Source of the DNA: Flavobacterium cutihirudinis
GTDB lineage: Bacteria; Bacteroidota; Bacteroidia; Flavobacteriales; Flavobacteriaceae
Length of the DNA stretch: 64,000 nt
Reading direction: 5' to 3'
Assembly: GCF_003385895.1 (NCBI RefSeq)
Contig: NZ_QRDQ01000011.1
Span: forward strand, 1-64,000
The notes under the pieces are model-generated. The model did not search any database. It was not told the origin of the DNA and saw nothing but the letters and a program-made list of their open reading frames with translations. Position numbers and translations under genes: made by a program. Positions 9,548 through 20,232 of the stretch are shown here, one piece after another (positions within the stretch are counted from its first letter, which is position 1; each line of letters starts with the position of its first letter).

Positions 9548-11839
9548 ATGAACAAAGAGAGTAAAAAAAGAGAAGCATTGCTATACCACGCAGAGCCAAC
9601 TCCAGGAAAAATTCAGGTAGTTCCAACAAAAAAATATGCAACCCAAAGAGACTTGTCACTGGCTTATTCGCCGGGCGTTGCTGAGCCTTGTTTAGCAATT
9701 GCAGAAAACGTTGAAGACGTTTATAAATATACAGCAAAAGGAAATTTAGTAGCCGTAATTTCAAACGGTACAGCTGTTTTAGGACTTGGAGATATTGGTC
9801 CCGAAGCAGGTAAACCTGTAATGGAAGGAAAAGGGTTATTATTTAAAATATTCTCTGACATTGACGTTTTTGATATTGAAGTTGATACAAAAAACGTAGA
9901 AGAGTTTATTCAAACGGTTAAAAACATTGCTCCAACTTTTGGAGGTATTAACCTTGAAGATATCAAAGCACCTGAATCTTTCGAAATAGAAAGAAGACTG
10001 GTTGAAGAGTTAGATATTCCGGTAATGCACGACGATCAGCACGGAACAGCAATTATTTCTTCGGCAGCTTTAATTAATGCACTTGAATTGGCAGGAAAAA
10101 AAGCTGAAGATGTAAAAATGGTCGTTTCGGGAGCAGGATCTGCTGCAATCGCTTGTACTGATTTATATGTTTCATTAGGTGTAAAAGTTGAAAACATTTT
10201 AATGTATAACAGTAAAGGACTTTTAACAAAAGACAATCCTTCACTTTCAGAATTACAGTTAAAATATGCTATCAACGGAGCTCAGATTCCTTTAGCAGAT
10301 GCGGTAAAAGGTGCTGACGTTTTCATCGGACTATCTTCAGGAGATATTTTGACACCTGAAATGTTATTGACAATGAAAGACAGCCCGATTGTTTTTGCAA
10401 TGGCAAATCCAAATCCGGAGATCGATTACAATTTAGCTGTAGAAACAAGAAAAGATGTTATAATGGCTACAGGACGTTCAGATTTTCCTAATCAGGTAAA
10501 TAACGTTCTTGGTTTTCCATATATTTTTAGAGGAGCACTTGATGTAAGAGCTACAAAGATTAATGAGGCGATGAAAATGGCAGCTGTTAAGGCTTTAGCT
10601 ATTTTAGCAAAAGAACCGGTTCCAGAGCAAGTAAACGTTGCTTACGGAGCAATGAAATTAGGATTTGGTCAGGAATATATCATTCCAAAACCATTTGACC
10701 CTCGTTTGATTACAGTGGTAGCACCGGCAGTTGCAAAAGCAGCTATGGATTCTGGAGTTGCAAAAAATCCTATTACAGACTGGGCAGCTTACGAAGAAAA
10801 GCTTCTTGACCGTATGGGCAACGATAATAAAATGGTACGTTTAATTACAAACCGTGCGAAACTGGATCCAAAACGCGTTGTTTTTGCTGAAGCAGATCAT
10901 TTGAACGTTTTAAAAGCAGCACAAATCGTTCACGAAGACGGTATTGGAGTGCCAATTTTATTAGGAAATAGAGAGATCATTTTAGAATTGAAAGCAGAAT
11001 TAGGCTTTGATGCTGAACTTGAAATCATCGATCCTAAAATGAAAGAGGAAGAAGAAAGAAGAAACCGATTTGCAAATTCTTATTGGGAATCAAGAGAGCG
11101 TAGAGGTGTTTCATTACTTGATGCTCAGAAATTTATGCGCGAAAGAAATTATTTCGCAGCTATGATGGTGAATGAAGGTGAAGCAGATGCTGTTGTTACA
11201 GGACATTCAAGAAGCTATCCAAGTGTGGTAAAACCAATGTTACAGATAGTGGAAAAAGCACCAGGAGCGTCACTTGTTGCAACTGCAAACATGATGCTTA
11301 CTACACGTGGTCCAATGTTTTTGTCTGATACAGCAATTAATATTAATCCGTCTGCTCAAGATTTAGTTAATATTGCATTGATGACAGCTAAAACAGCTAA
11401 AATGTTTGGTATTGAGCCAGTTATTGCAATGGTTTCGTATTCAAACTTTGGATCATCGACACATCAAAATGCATCAAAAGTAAGAGAAGCAGTTGCTTAT
11501 CTACATAAAAATCATCCTGAATTAATTGTGGATGGAGAAATTCAGGCAGATTTCGCATTAAATTCAGAAATGCTTAAAGAAAAATTCCCTTTCTCTAAAT
11601 TAGCAGGTAAAAAGGTAAATACACTGGTTTTCCCTAACTTAGAGTCTGCAAACATAACTTATAAGTTATTGAAGGAATTGAATAAAGCTGGTTCAATTGG
11701 TCCAATTATGATGGGACTTAACAAACCTGTACATATTTTCCAGTTAGGAGCAAGTGTAGAAGAGATGGTCAACATGGCTGCAATTGCAGTTATTGATGCT
11801 CAGGAAAAAGAAATTAAGAAAAATAAATTAGTCCAATAG
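9548..11839 (+). CDS. maeB: NADP-dependent malic enzyme, MaeB type with phosphotransacetylase-like domain
   Basis: 763 residues, the usual length of the large MaeB form. It catalyses oxidative decarboxylation of malate to pyruvate with NADPH formation in the cytoplasm. The N-terminal malic domain has LAYSPGVAEPC, NGTAVLGLGDIG and the metal-site region MHDDQHGTA. A Rossmann domain follows with VVSGAGSAA. From about residue 430 to the end lies a phosphate acetyltransferase-like domain (GHSRSYPSVVKPM, SAQDLVNIA) that is regulatory in characterised MaeB proteins and not expected to have transferase activity. It has its own promoter just upstream. ruvA follows after 67 bases with a promoter of its own. 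Confidence 0.95.
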   Translation: MNKESKKREALLYHAEPTPGKIQVVPTKKYATQRDLSLAYSPGVAEPCLAIAENVEDVYKYTAKGNLVAVISNGTAVLGLGDIGPEAGKPVMEGKGLLFKIFSDIDVFDIEVDTKNVEEFIQTVKNIAPTFGGINLEDIKAPESFEIERRLVEELDIPVMHDDQHGTAIISSAALINALELAGKKAEDVKMVVSGAGSAAIACTDLYVSLGVKVENILMYNSKGLLTKDNPSLSELQLKYAINGAQIPLADAVKGADVFIGLSSGDILTPEMLLTMKDSPIVFAMANPNPEIDYNLAVETRKDVIMATGRSDFPNQVNNVLGFPYIFRGALDVRATKINEAMKMAAVKALAILAKEPVPEQVNVAYGAMKLGFGQEYIIPKPFDPRLITVVAPAVAKAAMDSGVAKNPITDWAAYEEKLLDRMGNDNKMVRLITNRAKLDPKRVVFAEADHLNVLKAAQIVHEDGIGVPILLGNREIILELKAELGFDAELEIIDPKMKEEEERRNRFANSYWESRERRGVSLLDAQKFMRERNYFAAMMVNEGEADAVVTGHSRSYPSVVKPMLQIVEKAPGASLVATANMMLTTRGPMFLSDTAININPSAQDLVNIALMTAKTAKMFGIEPVIAMVSYSNFGSSTHQNASKVREAVAYLHKNHPELIVDGEIQADFALNSEMLKEKFPFSKLAGKKVNTLVFPNLESANITYKLLKELNKAGSIGPIMMGLNKPVHIFQLGASVEEMVNMAAIAVIDAQEKEIKKNKLVQ

Positions 11840-11880
11840 CCCTTATAGTAAACAGAAATCAAAATTTTCTTATTTTTACT

Positions 11881-11888
11881 TATATTTG
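11881..11888 (+). promoter_or_regulatory. TAnnTTTG -7 element for ruvA
   Basis: TATATTTG lies 18 bases before the ruvA ATG and probably also drives sprA, which follows ruvA by 25 bases with no visible terminator. Confidence 0.5.
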
Positions 11889-11906
11889 GTACTATAAATT
11901 ATATTT

Positions 11907-12488
11907 ATGATAGCACATTTGCAAGGGAAATTGGTAGAAAAAAATCCCACAGAAGTTGTAATTGATTGTGGCGGAGTGGGTTATCATGTAAATATTTCTT
12001 TGCATACCTTTTCGTTGATTCCTAATGCTGATTTTATAAAATTGTATACGCATCTTCAAATTAAAGAAGATGCGCATACTTTATTTGGTTTTGCTGAAAA
12101 ATCAGAACGCGAAATATTCAGAATGTTATTGTCTGTTTCTGGTATAGGCGCCAATATTGCAAGAACAATGTTGTCTTCAATTGAGCCAAAGCAAATTATA
12201 AACGCTATTGCGTCTGGAGATGTAGGAGTTATTCAGTCAATTAAAGGAATTGGAAGTAAAACAGCGCAACGAGTTATACTTGATTTGAAGGAAAAAGTGT
12301 TAAAGTTGTACGATTTGGATGAAGTTTCAGTTGTTCAAAACAATACAAATAGAGATGAAGCGTTATCTGCTTTGGAAGTTTTAGGATTTGTTCGTAAAGC
12401 TTCAGAAAAAGTAGTAGAAAAGATCGTAAAAGAAGATCCCGAAGCTACTGCAGAAACAATCATAAAAAAAGCATTAAAAAGCTTGTAA
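11907..12488 (+). CDS. ruvA: Holliday junction branch migration protein RuvA
   Basis: 193 residues, typical for RuvA. The N-terminal OB fold (about 1-63) starts MIAHLQGKLVEK. The helix-hairpin-helix region has SVSGIGANIARTML and IKGIGSKTAQRVILDL, which bind the junction. The C-terminal UBA-like domain (about 145-193, ALEVLGF) contacts RuvB. RuvA tetramers hold Holliday junctions for the RuvB motor during recombination repair. No ruvB or ruvC is in the window. sprA begins 25 bases after the stop, so ruvA and sprA are probably co-transcribed although unrelated in function. Confidence 0.96.
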   Translation: MIAHLQGKLVEKNPTEVVIDCGGVGYHVNISLHTFSLIPNADFIKLYTHLQIKEDAHTLFGFAEKSEREIFRMLLSVSGIGANIARTMLSSIEPKQIINAIASGDVGVIQSIKGIGSKTAQRVILDLKEKVLKLYDLDEVSVVQNNTNRDEALSALEVLGFVRKASEKVVEKIVKEDPEATAETIIKKALKSL

Positions 12489-12513
12489 AACCAAACTAAA
12501 ATAAACCAATTGT

Positions 12514-15500
12514 ATGCGTAAAATTTGTATTTTTTTACTGGTTTTATTTTGCGGTAATGTTTTGCATTCGCAAGTAAATCCGGCAATTCAAGATACAACT
12601 AAAACTCAGTTTTCTACAGGAAAAGTGGAGTTGGAAGATCCTCCAAGCATACTATCGGCTTACAAATATGACCCTATTACAGATCGTTATATTTACACCA
12701 ATTCTGTTGATGGGCTCTCCATTAATTATCCAATTATTTTAACGCCAAAAGAATATGAAGACTTGGTTCTGAAAGAATCAAGAAGAGATTATTTTAGAAA
12801 GAAAGCAGATGCCATAGACGGCAGAAAAGCAGGCAGTGAAGCTGCAAAAAAGAATTTACTTCCCCGATATTATATCAATTCCAGTTTTTTCGAAAGTATT
12901 TTTGGAAGTAATACAATCGACGTAAAACCAACAGGTTCTGTTGAAATGGACCTTGGTTTAAGGTATACTAAACAAGACAATCCTTCTTTTTCGCCCCGAA
13001 ACAGATCAAGTCTGACTTTTGATTTTGATCAGCGAATCAGTATGAGTTTAATGGGGAAAGTCGGTACCCGATTAGAGGTGAATGCTAATTATGATACGCA
13101 GTCTACATTCGCTTTCCAGAACTTATTCAAATTAGCTTACACACCTTCAGAGGACGATATTATTCAGAAAGTTGAAGTAGGTAATGTTAGTATGCCTTTA
13201 AATAGTACTTTGATTCGTGGAGCACAAAGTTTGTTTGGGGTAAAAACGCAATTGCAATTTGGAAAGACTACTGTGACGGGTGTTTTTTCTGAACAAAAAT
13301 CACAAACGAAGCAAGTTGTAGCCGAAGGAGGTGGTACAGTTCAGAACTTCGATTTGTATGCGTTAGATTACGATAATGACCGACACTTTTTCTTATCCCA
13401 ATATTTTAGAGACAAATACGATGGTTCCCTTGAAGGTTATCCCGTAATTAAAAGTCGTGTACAAGTAACCAGAGTAGAGGTTTGGGTTACCAATAAGCAG
13501 AATAGAGTTAGTACAACCAGTAATAATCTCCGAAATGTAGTAGCACTTCAGGATTTAGGTGAAGGGCAACTTAGCGGTGTTCCCGATAATGAAGTTGTAG
13601 TTATTAGTTCGACGACAAATTTTTTTAAAAAAGCTATTGACTCACCGTCAGATAATGAGAACAATGCTTATGATCCGGTTGCAATTGGCAAGGCAGGATC
13701 GTTTTTAAATTCGAATATTAGAGAGATTGTAACAGCAAAATCTGGATTTAATAATACAAATGTTAGTGAAGGAACGGATTATTCGATTTTAGAAAATGCC
13801 AGAAAATTAACAGCAAACGAATTTACATTTAATCCGCAGTTAGGATATATCTCTTTGCAACAACGTTTAGCAAATGACGAAATTTTGGCTGTTGCATATG
13901 AATATACTGAAGGAGGTAAAATTTATCAGGTCGGTGAATTTGGAAGTGATGGACTAGATGCTACAATCGTTACAGGAAATAATAGCTCTAATCAGGCCAT
14001 TATTTCTCAAAGTTTGATTTTGAAAATGTTGAAAAGCAATTTGACAAATGTCAAAAATCCGGTTTGGAACCTGATGATGAAGAACATTTATCAAATTCCT
14101 CAGGCTTATCAAATCAAACAGGACGATTTCAGAATGAATATTCTTTATACAGATCCTTCTCCTATAAATTATATTACACCGGTTTTGGGAAGTACTTTTC
14201 CAGCAAATCCTTTGCCGGAAAACAAAGTAGATCAGACTCCATTATTAAACGTGTTTAATCTGGATCGTTTGAACTATAATAATGATCCTCAAACAGGAGG
14301 AGATGGTTTCTTCGATTATCTTCCGGGAATTACTGTTGATGTGTCAAACGGACGTATCATCTTTACAACTAAAGAGCCTTTTGGAGAACTTATATTCAGA
14401 AAGTTGAAGAATACCAATTCTACTGAGAATTATAATGATCCAACCACTTACAACGCGAATCAGCAGAAGTATGTATTTAGAAATATGTATCGAAATACAC
14501 AAGCTTTTGCTTTACAGGACAGTGATAAGAATAAATTTTTACTGAGAGGAAAATACAAATCATCAGGAAGCAGTGGTATCCCAATTGGAGCTTTCAATGT
14601 ACCACAAGGATCTGTTGTTGTAATGGCGGCAGGAAGAAGATTAGTTGAGGGAATTGATTATAGCGTCGATTATCAATTAGGAAGGGTGCAAATTTTAGAT
14701 CCTTCACTTCAGGCTTCAAATACACCTATTGAAGTTTCTTTAGAAAACAATTCAATTTTTGGACAACAAACCAGAAGATTTATTGGTTTTAATGTAGAGC
14801 ATAAAATTTCGGATAAGTTTGTCGTTGGTGGTACTTATTTAAAAATGAGTGAAAAGCCTTTTACTCAAAAGTCCAGCTACGGGCAGGAATCTGTAAATAA
14901 TACCATTTTCGGTTTTAATGGGAATTATGCGACGGAGGTGCCATTCTTCACTAGATTGGTAAACAAATTGCCAAACATAGATACTGATGTACCGTCTAAT
15001 CTTTCTGTTCGTGGTGAAATTGCATTCCTGAAACCGGACGCACCAAAAGCAAGTGATTTTGAAGGAGAGGCAACTATTTATATAGATGATTTCGAAGGTA
15101 CTCAAACAACAATTGATATGCGATCAGCATATGCATGGAGTTTATCTTCAACTCCATTTATAACGGCAGATGGAGATCCTACTTTTAATGCAAATTATGA
15201 TGATTTACGATATGGTTATAAAAGAGCAAAATTGGCTTGGTATACTATTGATCCGATTTTTTACTCCTCAAAACCTTCGGGAATTTCAAATGATGATTTG
15301 TCATTAAATACAACAAGAAGGATTTATAGTAGAGAATTATATCCTAATACAGATATTGCGCAAGGACAAATTCAGGTGGTTAATACACTTGATTTAACTT
15401 ATTTTCCATCAGACAGAGGGCCGTATAATAATAACCCAGGTTTTAATTCGTCAGCACCATCTGGTAATTTCGGTGGAATTATGCGTGCTTTAAATTCAAC

Positions 15501-18500
15501 GAATTTCGAACAGGGAAATGTAGAATATATTCAATTTTGGGTACTTGATCCTTATGTAGGAAATGCTGAAGCGTCTGCGAGTAACGTGGGGAAAATCTAT
15601 TTCAACTTAGGAGAAATCTCTGAAGATGTTTTAAAGGACGGAAGAAAACAATATGAAAACGGATTAGGGCCTGATCAGGTAATGGTTAACCCGAGGCCAA
15701 TTTGGGGAGATGTACCGGCGTCACAATCTTTAATATATGCTTTTGATACCAATCCGGATAATCGTAAAAACCAAGATGTTGGTTTAGATGGTTTGCCAGA
15801 TGCTAAAGAAGGCTCGGTTTATAACAATTATGCAGGTGAAGAAGATCCTGCAGCGGATAATTATAAATATTTTTTAAATGTTGAAGGAGGAGTTTTAGAT
15901 CGTTATAAAAGATATAATGGCACAGAAAACAACTCGGCAGTAAGTGTTGATGATCCAAACAGGGGTTCTACTACTTTACCTGATGTTGAAGATATCAACC
16001 GTGATAATACCATGAGCACAATCAATGCTTATTATGAATATAGTATTGATATTAAGCCAAACATGAAGGTAGGTGAAAATTTTGTTACTGACATACGTGA
16101 GCCTGAAGATCTAGGTGATATTGAATTACCAAATGGCGGTACTACAAAAGCAAGATGGATTCAGTTTAAGATTCCGGTTTCACAGCCTAAAAATACAATC
16201 GGAAATATTACAGATTTTAGATCTATTCGTTTTATGCGAATGTTTATGACTGGTTTTAATGATCAGATGACGGTTCGTTTTGGAGCTTTAGATTTAGTTC
16301 GTGGAGAGTGGAGAAGATATGATGGTAGTTTGGACGCGAGATATCCTGATCCGAAAAAAGACGGTGTAGAGTTTGATGTAGCCGCTGTTAATATTCAGGA
16401 AAATAGTACAAAATGTCCTGTAAATTATGTGATGCCTCCGGGAGTTCAAAGAGAACAATTATATAATAATAATACTATAATCAATCAAAATGAGCAGTCA
16501 TTGGCTGTTCGAATTGGCGGTGTTGGTTTGCAATATCAGAATGCAAGAGCAGTTTTTAAAAATGTAAGCGTGGATATGCGTCAGTACAAAAAACTGAAAA
16601 TGTTTTTACACGCCGAATCTTTGCCGGATGAAGCTCGTTTAGAAGATGATGAAATGGTTGGTTTTATACGTTTTGGTAATGATTTTACACAAAACTATTA
16701 TCAAGTCGAAATCCCATTAAAAGTAACAGTAGCTGGCGGACCATGTAATATCAGTGCAGATCAGGTTTGGAAAGATGAGAATAATATTGATTTGGCTCTA
16801 GAATTACTGACTCGAATGAAAATTAAGGGAATGCCTTTAGATATTAACTCGCCTAAAAGAGATGTCAACGGAGTGTATTATCCTGATGATGATCCTGATT
16901 TGATATCAAGCGGAGGTGACGGTGATAGTAAATTAAGATTGGGTATTAAAGGTAACCCGAATTTTGGTTTGGTTCGAAATTTAATGGTCGGTGTAAAAAG
17001 CCGGGCCGATCATAAGGATATCAAAGGTGAAGTTTGGTTCAATGAGCTTCGTATGTCTGATATGGACAACAAAGGCGGGATGGCGGCATTATTGAATGTT
17101 GATACCAACATGGCCGATTTTGCAACTGTTTCTGCAACGGGAAGAAAAAGTACAATTGGATTTGGTTCTTTGGAGCAAGGCGCCAATGAAAGAGATCGTG
17201 AAGATATTCAGCAATATAATATTGTCACTAATTTGAATTTAGGTAAGCTATTGCCGCCTAAATGGGGAATCAATTTGCCTTTTAATTATGCTATTGGTGA
17301 AGAAGTTATTACACCGGAATATGATCCCTTTAATCAGGATATAAAATTAGATCAGTTATTAAGAGAAACAACTGATCCTAATGAGAAGGAGAACATCAGA
17401 ACGCGTGCAATTGATTATACAAAAAGAAAAAGTATCAACTTTATCGGAGTTAGAAAAGATAGGGCTCCTGAACAAAAACCACATGTTTATGATGTAGAAA
17501 ACTTCACTCTTTCACAATCATTCAATCAGGTTGATCGCCATGATTATGAAGTGGCAGATTATAAAGACGAACAGTCGAATACAGCAGTGAATTATGCGTA
17601 TACTTTTCAACCGAAGGAAGTGGTGCCTTTCAAGCAAACTAAATTCATGAAGAAAAGTGAGTATTGGAAAATGTTAAGTGATATTAACTTTAATTACTTG
17701 CCTTCTAATATTACATTTAATACTAATATCTTAAGACAGAGCAATCGTCAGCAATATAGGCTTGTTGAGGTTGAAGGACTTGGGCTGGATCCCCTTTATA
17801 GACGAAATTTTGCGTTTAATTATCAGTATGGTTTTGGATATAATTTGACTAAATCAGTAAAAATAAATTACACTGCCGCATCAAATAATATAGTTAAAAA
17901 CTATATGAATGATGATAATACACCTAAGCAGGATTTTAATATTTGGGACGATTACTGGGATATGGGAACTCCAAATCAACATGTTCAGAAGTTGGAATTA
18001 AATTGGGATATTCCTATCAATAAAATACCACTTTTAGGTTTTGTAAAGGCGACATATTCATACATAGCAGATTACAGCTGGCTTCGTGCTTCTACTGCTA
18101 ATTCGCAATATGTTGAGAATGGTATTGAATATAATTTAGGTAACACAATTCAAAATGCCAATTCAAATGTAGTTACGGCAACATTAAATATGAATATGCT
18201 TTATAAATATTTAGGGTTGACGCCAGGTGCAAAAAATGCAGGAAAACCTAAAGTGACAGCACCGCCTAAGCCAGGTGAAAAAGTTGTTAATACAGCTCGA
18301 CCTGTTGTAAATAGTAGTCCATTCTATGACGGAATGATTGGCATCTTAACAAGTGTGAAAGATATTAAGGTTAATTATACTAAAAATAACGGAACGGTTT
18401 TACCGGGTTATACACCTGGAGTAGGTTTCTTGGGGACATCTAAACCTACTTTAGGTTTCGTTTTTGGAAGTCAGGACGATGTGCGATATGAAGCAGCAAA

Positions 18501-19767
18501 GAATGGCTGGTTGACTAATTATCCTGATTTCAATCAAAATTTTACCCAAGTAACAAACGACATCTTAAAAATTACGGCCGCTATCGATTTACTTCCAGAT
18601 TTGAAGATCGATTTAGCGATGGATCGTGCCTATTCTGAAAATTCATCAGAACAATATAGTGTTGATTTTACGAAAGTAGAACCCTATCAGGCTTTATCAC
18701 CGTATACATATGGAATGTTTTCTATTTCAACGGTTTTAATAAAAACATCGTTTTCAACCAGCACGGCTACAGAATCGCCTGCTTTTGATGATTTCAGAAA
18801 TAATCGTTTAATCATAGCAAATCGACTGGCTGAAGATCATTATGGCGCCGGAGCTGTTATTCCTAGATATGATGCATCAACACTTCCTGCAGAAGATCCT
18901 TCTGCACCTTTGGATGATTTAGCAAACCCTAATAATACGCAAAGAAATCAAATAAAGTCAAATGATGGTTATCCTATAGGTTACAGCAAAAGTAATCAGG
19001 CAGTTTTATTGCCGGCGTTTATGTCTGCATATACAGGAAGCAATGCTTCTAGTAGTTCAACTGATATTTTTAGAAGTTTTCCTATTCCAAACTGGACAGT
19101 GAAGTACAACGGGTTAATGCGATACAAATATTTCAAAGACAGATTCAGACGTTTTTCGTTACAGCACAATTATAGAGCTTCGTATACTATAAATCAATTC
19201 CGCTCTAATTTTGATTATAATGAAAACCCTGGCGGACAAGACGTGAATACAAATTTCTATAATAAGACAATCATGTCGAATGTCAATTTGGTAGAACAAT
19301 TCAGCCCTTTGGTTCGTGTGGATTTTGAGTTGAAAAGTTCATTGCGTTTGCTTACGGAAATCAAAAAAGACCGCGCTTTGTCAATGAGTTTTGATAATAA
19401 TTTATTGACGGAAGTTAAAGGTATCGAATACGTGGTTGGTTTAGGATATCGTTTTAAAGATGTAATATTCTCATCGAGATTGGCAGATAGTCCAACCGGA
19501 ATTATAAAAAGCGACATAAATATTAAAGCTGATTTTTCATATAGAAATAATGAAACTTTGGTACGTTATTTAGATTATGATAACAATCAATTAGCTGCAG
19601 GTCAGAATATATGGACATTGAAGCTTACGGCAGATTATGCATTTAGTAAAAACCTGACTGCAATATTCTATTATGATCATTCGTTTTCTAAGGCGGTAAT
19701 ATCAACATCGTTTCCTCTGACTAATATTAGATCTGGATTCACACTTCGATATAATTTTGGAAATTAA
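12514..19767 (+). CDS. sprA: SprA, T9SS outer-membrane translocon / gliding motility protein
   Basis: 2417 residues, very close to known SprA (about 2400). It has a signal peptide (about 1-20, ending VLHSQ) and then a long beta-rich chain. SprA is known to form a single very large outer-membrane barrel that is the T9SS conduit, and it is needed for adhesin secretion and gliding. Recognisable SprA segments include IYIDDFEGTQTTIDMRSAYA (about 855), SVEMDLGLRYTKQDNPSFSP in the N-terminal part and the final strand SGFTLRYNFGN. The reading frame is intact throughout. It follows ruvA and precedes gcvH, an order I recall from F. johnsoniae (Fjoh_1653). No sprE, gldK-N or porV is present, so the rest of the T9SS lies elsewhere. 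Confidence 0.96.
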   Translation: MRKICIFLLVLFCGNVLHSQVNPAIQDTTKTQFSTGKVELEDPPSILSAYKYDPITDRYIYTNSVDGLSINYPIILTPKEYEDLVLKESRRDYFRKKADAIDGRKAGSEAAKKNLLPRYYINSSFFESIFGSNTIDVKPTGSVEMDLGLRYTKQDNPSFSPRNRSSLTFDFDQRISMSLMGKVGTRLEVNANYDTQSTFAFQNLFKLAYTPSEDDIIQKVEVGNVSMPLNSTLIRGAQSLFGVKTQLQFGKTTVTGVFSEQKSQTKQVVAEGGGTVQNFDLYALDYDNDRHFFLSQYFRDKYDGSLEGYPVIKSRVQVTRVEVWVTNKQNRVSTTSNNLRNVVALQDLGEGQLSGVPDNEVVVISSTTNFFKKAIDSPSDNENNAYDPVAIGKAGSFLNSNIREIVTAKSGFNNTNVSEGTDYSILENARKLTANEFTFNPQLGYISLQQRLANDEILAVAYEYTEGGKIYQVGEFGSDGLDATIVTGNNSSNQAIISQSLILKMLKSNLTNVKNPVWNLMMKNIYQIPQAYQIKQDDFRMNILYTDPSPINYITPVLGSTFPANPLPENKVDQTPLLNVFNLDRLNYNNDPQTGGDGFFDYLPGITVDVSNGRIIFTTKEPFGELIFRKLKNTNSTENYNDPTTYNANQQKYVFRNMYRNTQAFALQDSDKNKFLLRGKYKSSGSSGIPIGAFNVPQGSVVVMAAGRRLVEGIDYSVDYQLGRVQILDPSLQASNTPIEVSLENNSIFGQQTRRFIGFNVEHKISDKFVVGGTYLKMSEKPFTQKSSYGQESVNNTIFGFNGNYATEVPFFTRLVNKLPNIDTDVPSNLSVRGEIAFLKPDAPKASDFEGEATIYIDDFEGTQTTIDMRSAYAWSLSSTPFITADGDPTFNANYDDLRYGYKRAKLAWYTIDPIFYSSKPSGISNDDLSLNTTRRIYSRELYPNTDIAQGQIQVVNTLDLTYFPSDRGPYNNNPGFNSSAPSGNFGGIMRALNSTNFEQGNVEYIQFWVLDPYVGNAEASASNVGKIYFNLGEISEDVLKDGRKQYENGLGPDQVMVNPRPIWGDVPASQSLIYAFDTNPDNRKNQDVGLDGLPDAKEGSVYNNYAGEEDPAADNYKYFLNVEGGVLDRYKRYNGTENNSAVSVDDPNRGSTTLPDVEDINRDNTMSTINAYYEYSIDIKPNMKVGENFVTDIREPEDLGDIELPNGGTTKARWIQFKIPVSQPKNTIGNITDFRSIRFMRMFMTGFNDQMTVRFGALDLVRGEWRRYDGSLDARYPDPKKDGVEFDVAAVNIQENSTKCPVNYVMPPGVQREQLYNNNTIINQNEQSLAVRIGGVGLQYQNARAVFKNVSVDMRQYKKLKMFLHAESLPDEARLEDDEMVGFIRFGNDFTQNYYQVEIPLKVTVAGGPCNISADQVWKDENNIDLALELLTRMKIKGMPLDINSPKRDVNGVYYPDDDPDLISSGGDGDSKLRLGIKGNPNFGLVRNLMVGVKSRADHKDIKGEVWFNELRMSDMDNKGGMAALLNVDTNMADFATVSATGRKSTIGFGSLEQGANERDREDIQQYNIVTNLNLGKLLPPKWGINLPFNYAIGEEVITPEYDPFNQDIKLDQLLRETTDPNEKENIRTRAIDYTKRKSINFIGVRKDRAPEQKPHVYDVENFTLSQSFNQVDRHDYEVADYKDEQSNTAVNYAYTFQPKEVVPFKQTKFMKKSEYWKMLSDINFNYLPSNITFNTNILRQSNRQQYRLVEVEGLGLDPLYRRNFAFNYQYGFGYNLTKSVKINYTAASNNIVKNYMNDDNTPKQDFNIWDDYWDMGTPNQHVQKLELNWDIPINKIPLLGFVKATYSYIADYSWLRASTANSQYVENGIEYNLGNTIQNANSNVVTATLNMNMLYKYLGLTPGAKNAGKPKVTAPPKPGEKVVNTARPVVNSSPFYDGMIGILTSVKDIKVNYTKNNGTVLPGYTPGVGFLGTSKPTLGFVFGSQDDVRYEAAKNGWLTNYPDFNQNFTQVTNDILKITAAIDLLPDLKIDLAMDRAYSENSSEQYSVDFTKVEPYQALSPYTYGMFSISTVLIKTSFSTSTATESPAFDDFRNNRLIIANRLAEDHYGAGAVIPRYDASTLPAEDPSAPLDDLANPNNTQRNQIKSNDGYPIGYSKSNQAVLLPAFMSAYTGSNASSSSTDIFRSFPIPNWTVKYNGLMRYKYFKDRFRRFSLQHNYRASYTINQFRSNFDYNENPGGQDVNTNFYNKTIMSNVNLVEQFSPLVRVDFELKSSLRLLTEIKKDRALSMSFDNNLLTEVKGIEYVVGLGYRFKDVIFSSRLADSPTGIIKSDINIKADFSYRNNETLVRYLDYDNNQLAAGQNIWTLKLTADYAFSKNLTAIFYYDHSFSKAVISTSFPLTNIRSGFTLRYNFGN

Positions 19768-19804
19768 ATTTGAATTTGTAAACCAAATTTTATTAGAAGA
19801 TTAT

Positions 19805-19812
19805 TACATTTG
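19805..19812 (+). promoter_or_regulatory. TAnnTTTG -7 element for gcvH
   Basis: TACATTTG lies 39 bases before the gcvH ATG. A TTTG at 19775 is a little too far upstream (26 bases) to be a confident -33 element. Confidence 0.55.
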
Positions 19813-19851
19813 CCATTAAATTATTAAATTATCAATTTCAAACACACAATT

Positions 19852-20232
19852 ATGAGCATACCAGCAAATTTAAAGTACACAAAAGATCATGAATGGGTTA
19901 GCATCGAAGGAGACGTTGCAACTGTTGGAATTACACATTTCGCACAAAAAGAATTAGGTGATATTGTGTATGTTGAGGTAGAAACTTTAGATCAGACACT
20001 TGATAAAGATGAAGTTTTTGGAACTGTTGAGGCTGTAAAAACAGTATCAGATTTATTTTTGCCATTAACTGGAGAAATTATTGCTTTCAATGACAGTTTG
20101 GAAAGTGCACCTGAAACTGTAAACTCTGATCCTTACGGAGCAGGTTGGATGATTAAAATAAAAATTGCTGATGCATCAGAAATCGATTCTTTATTATCTG
20201 ACGAAGCATACAAAAATCTTATAGGTGCCTAA
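19852..20232 (+). CDS. gcvH: Glycine cleavage system H protein
   Basis: 126 residues, standard GcvH length. It carries the lipoyl-bearing Lys63 in the signature EVFGTVEAVKTVSDL, with KYTKDHEW near the N-terminus and ESAPETVNSDPYGAGWM after the lipoyl site. GcvH shuttles the aminomethyl group between the P, T and L proteins of glycine cleavage in the cytoplasm. The gcvP and gcvT genes are not in the window. The following VanZ-like gene overlaps its 3' end by 8 bases and is translationally coupled. Confidence 0.97.
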   Translation: MSIPANLKYTKDHEWVSIEGDVATVGITHFAQKELGDIVYVEVETLDQTLDKDEVFGTVEAVKTVSDLFLPLTGEIIAFNDSLESAPETVNSDPYGAGWMIKIKIADASEIDSLLSDEAYKNLIGA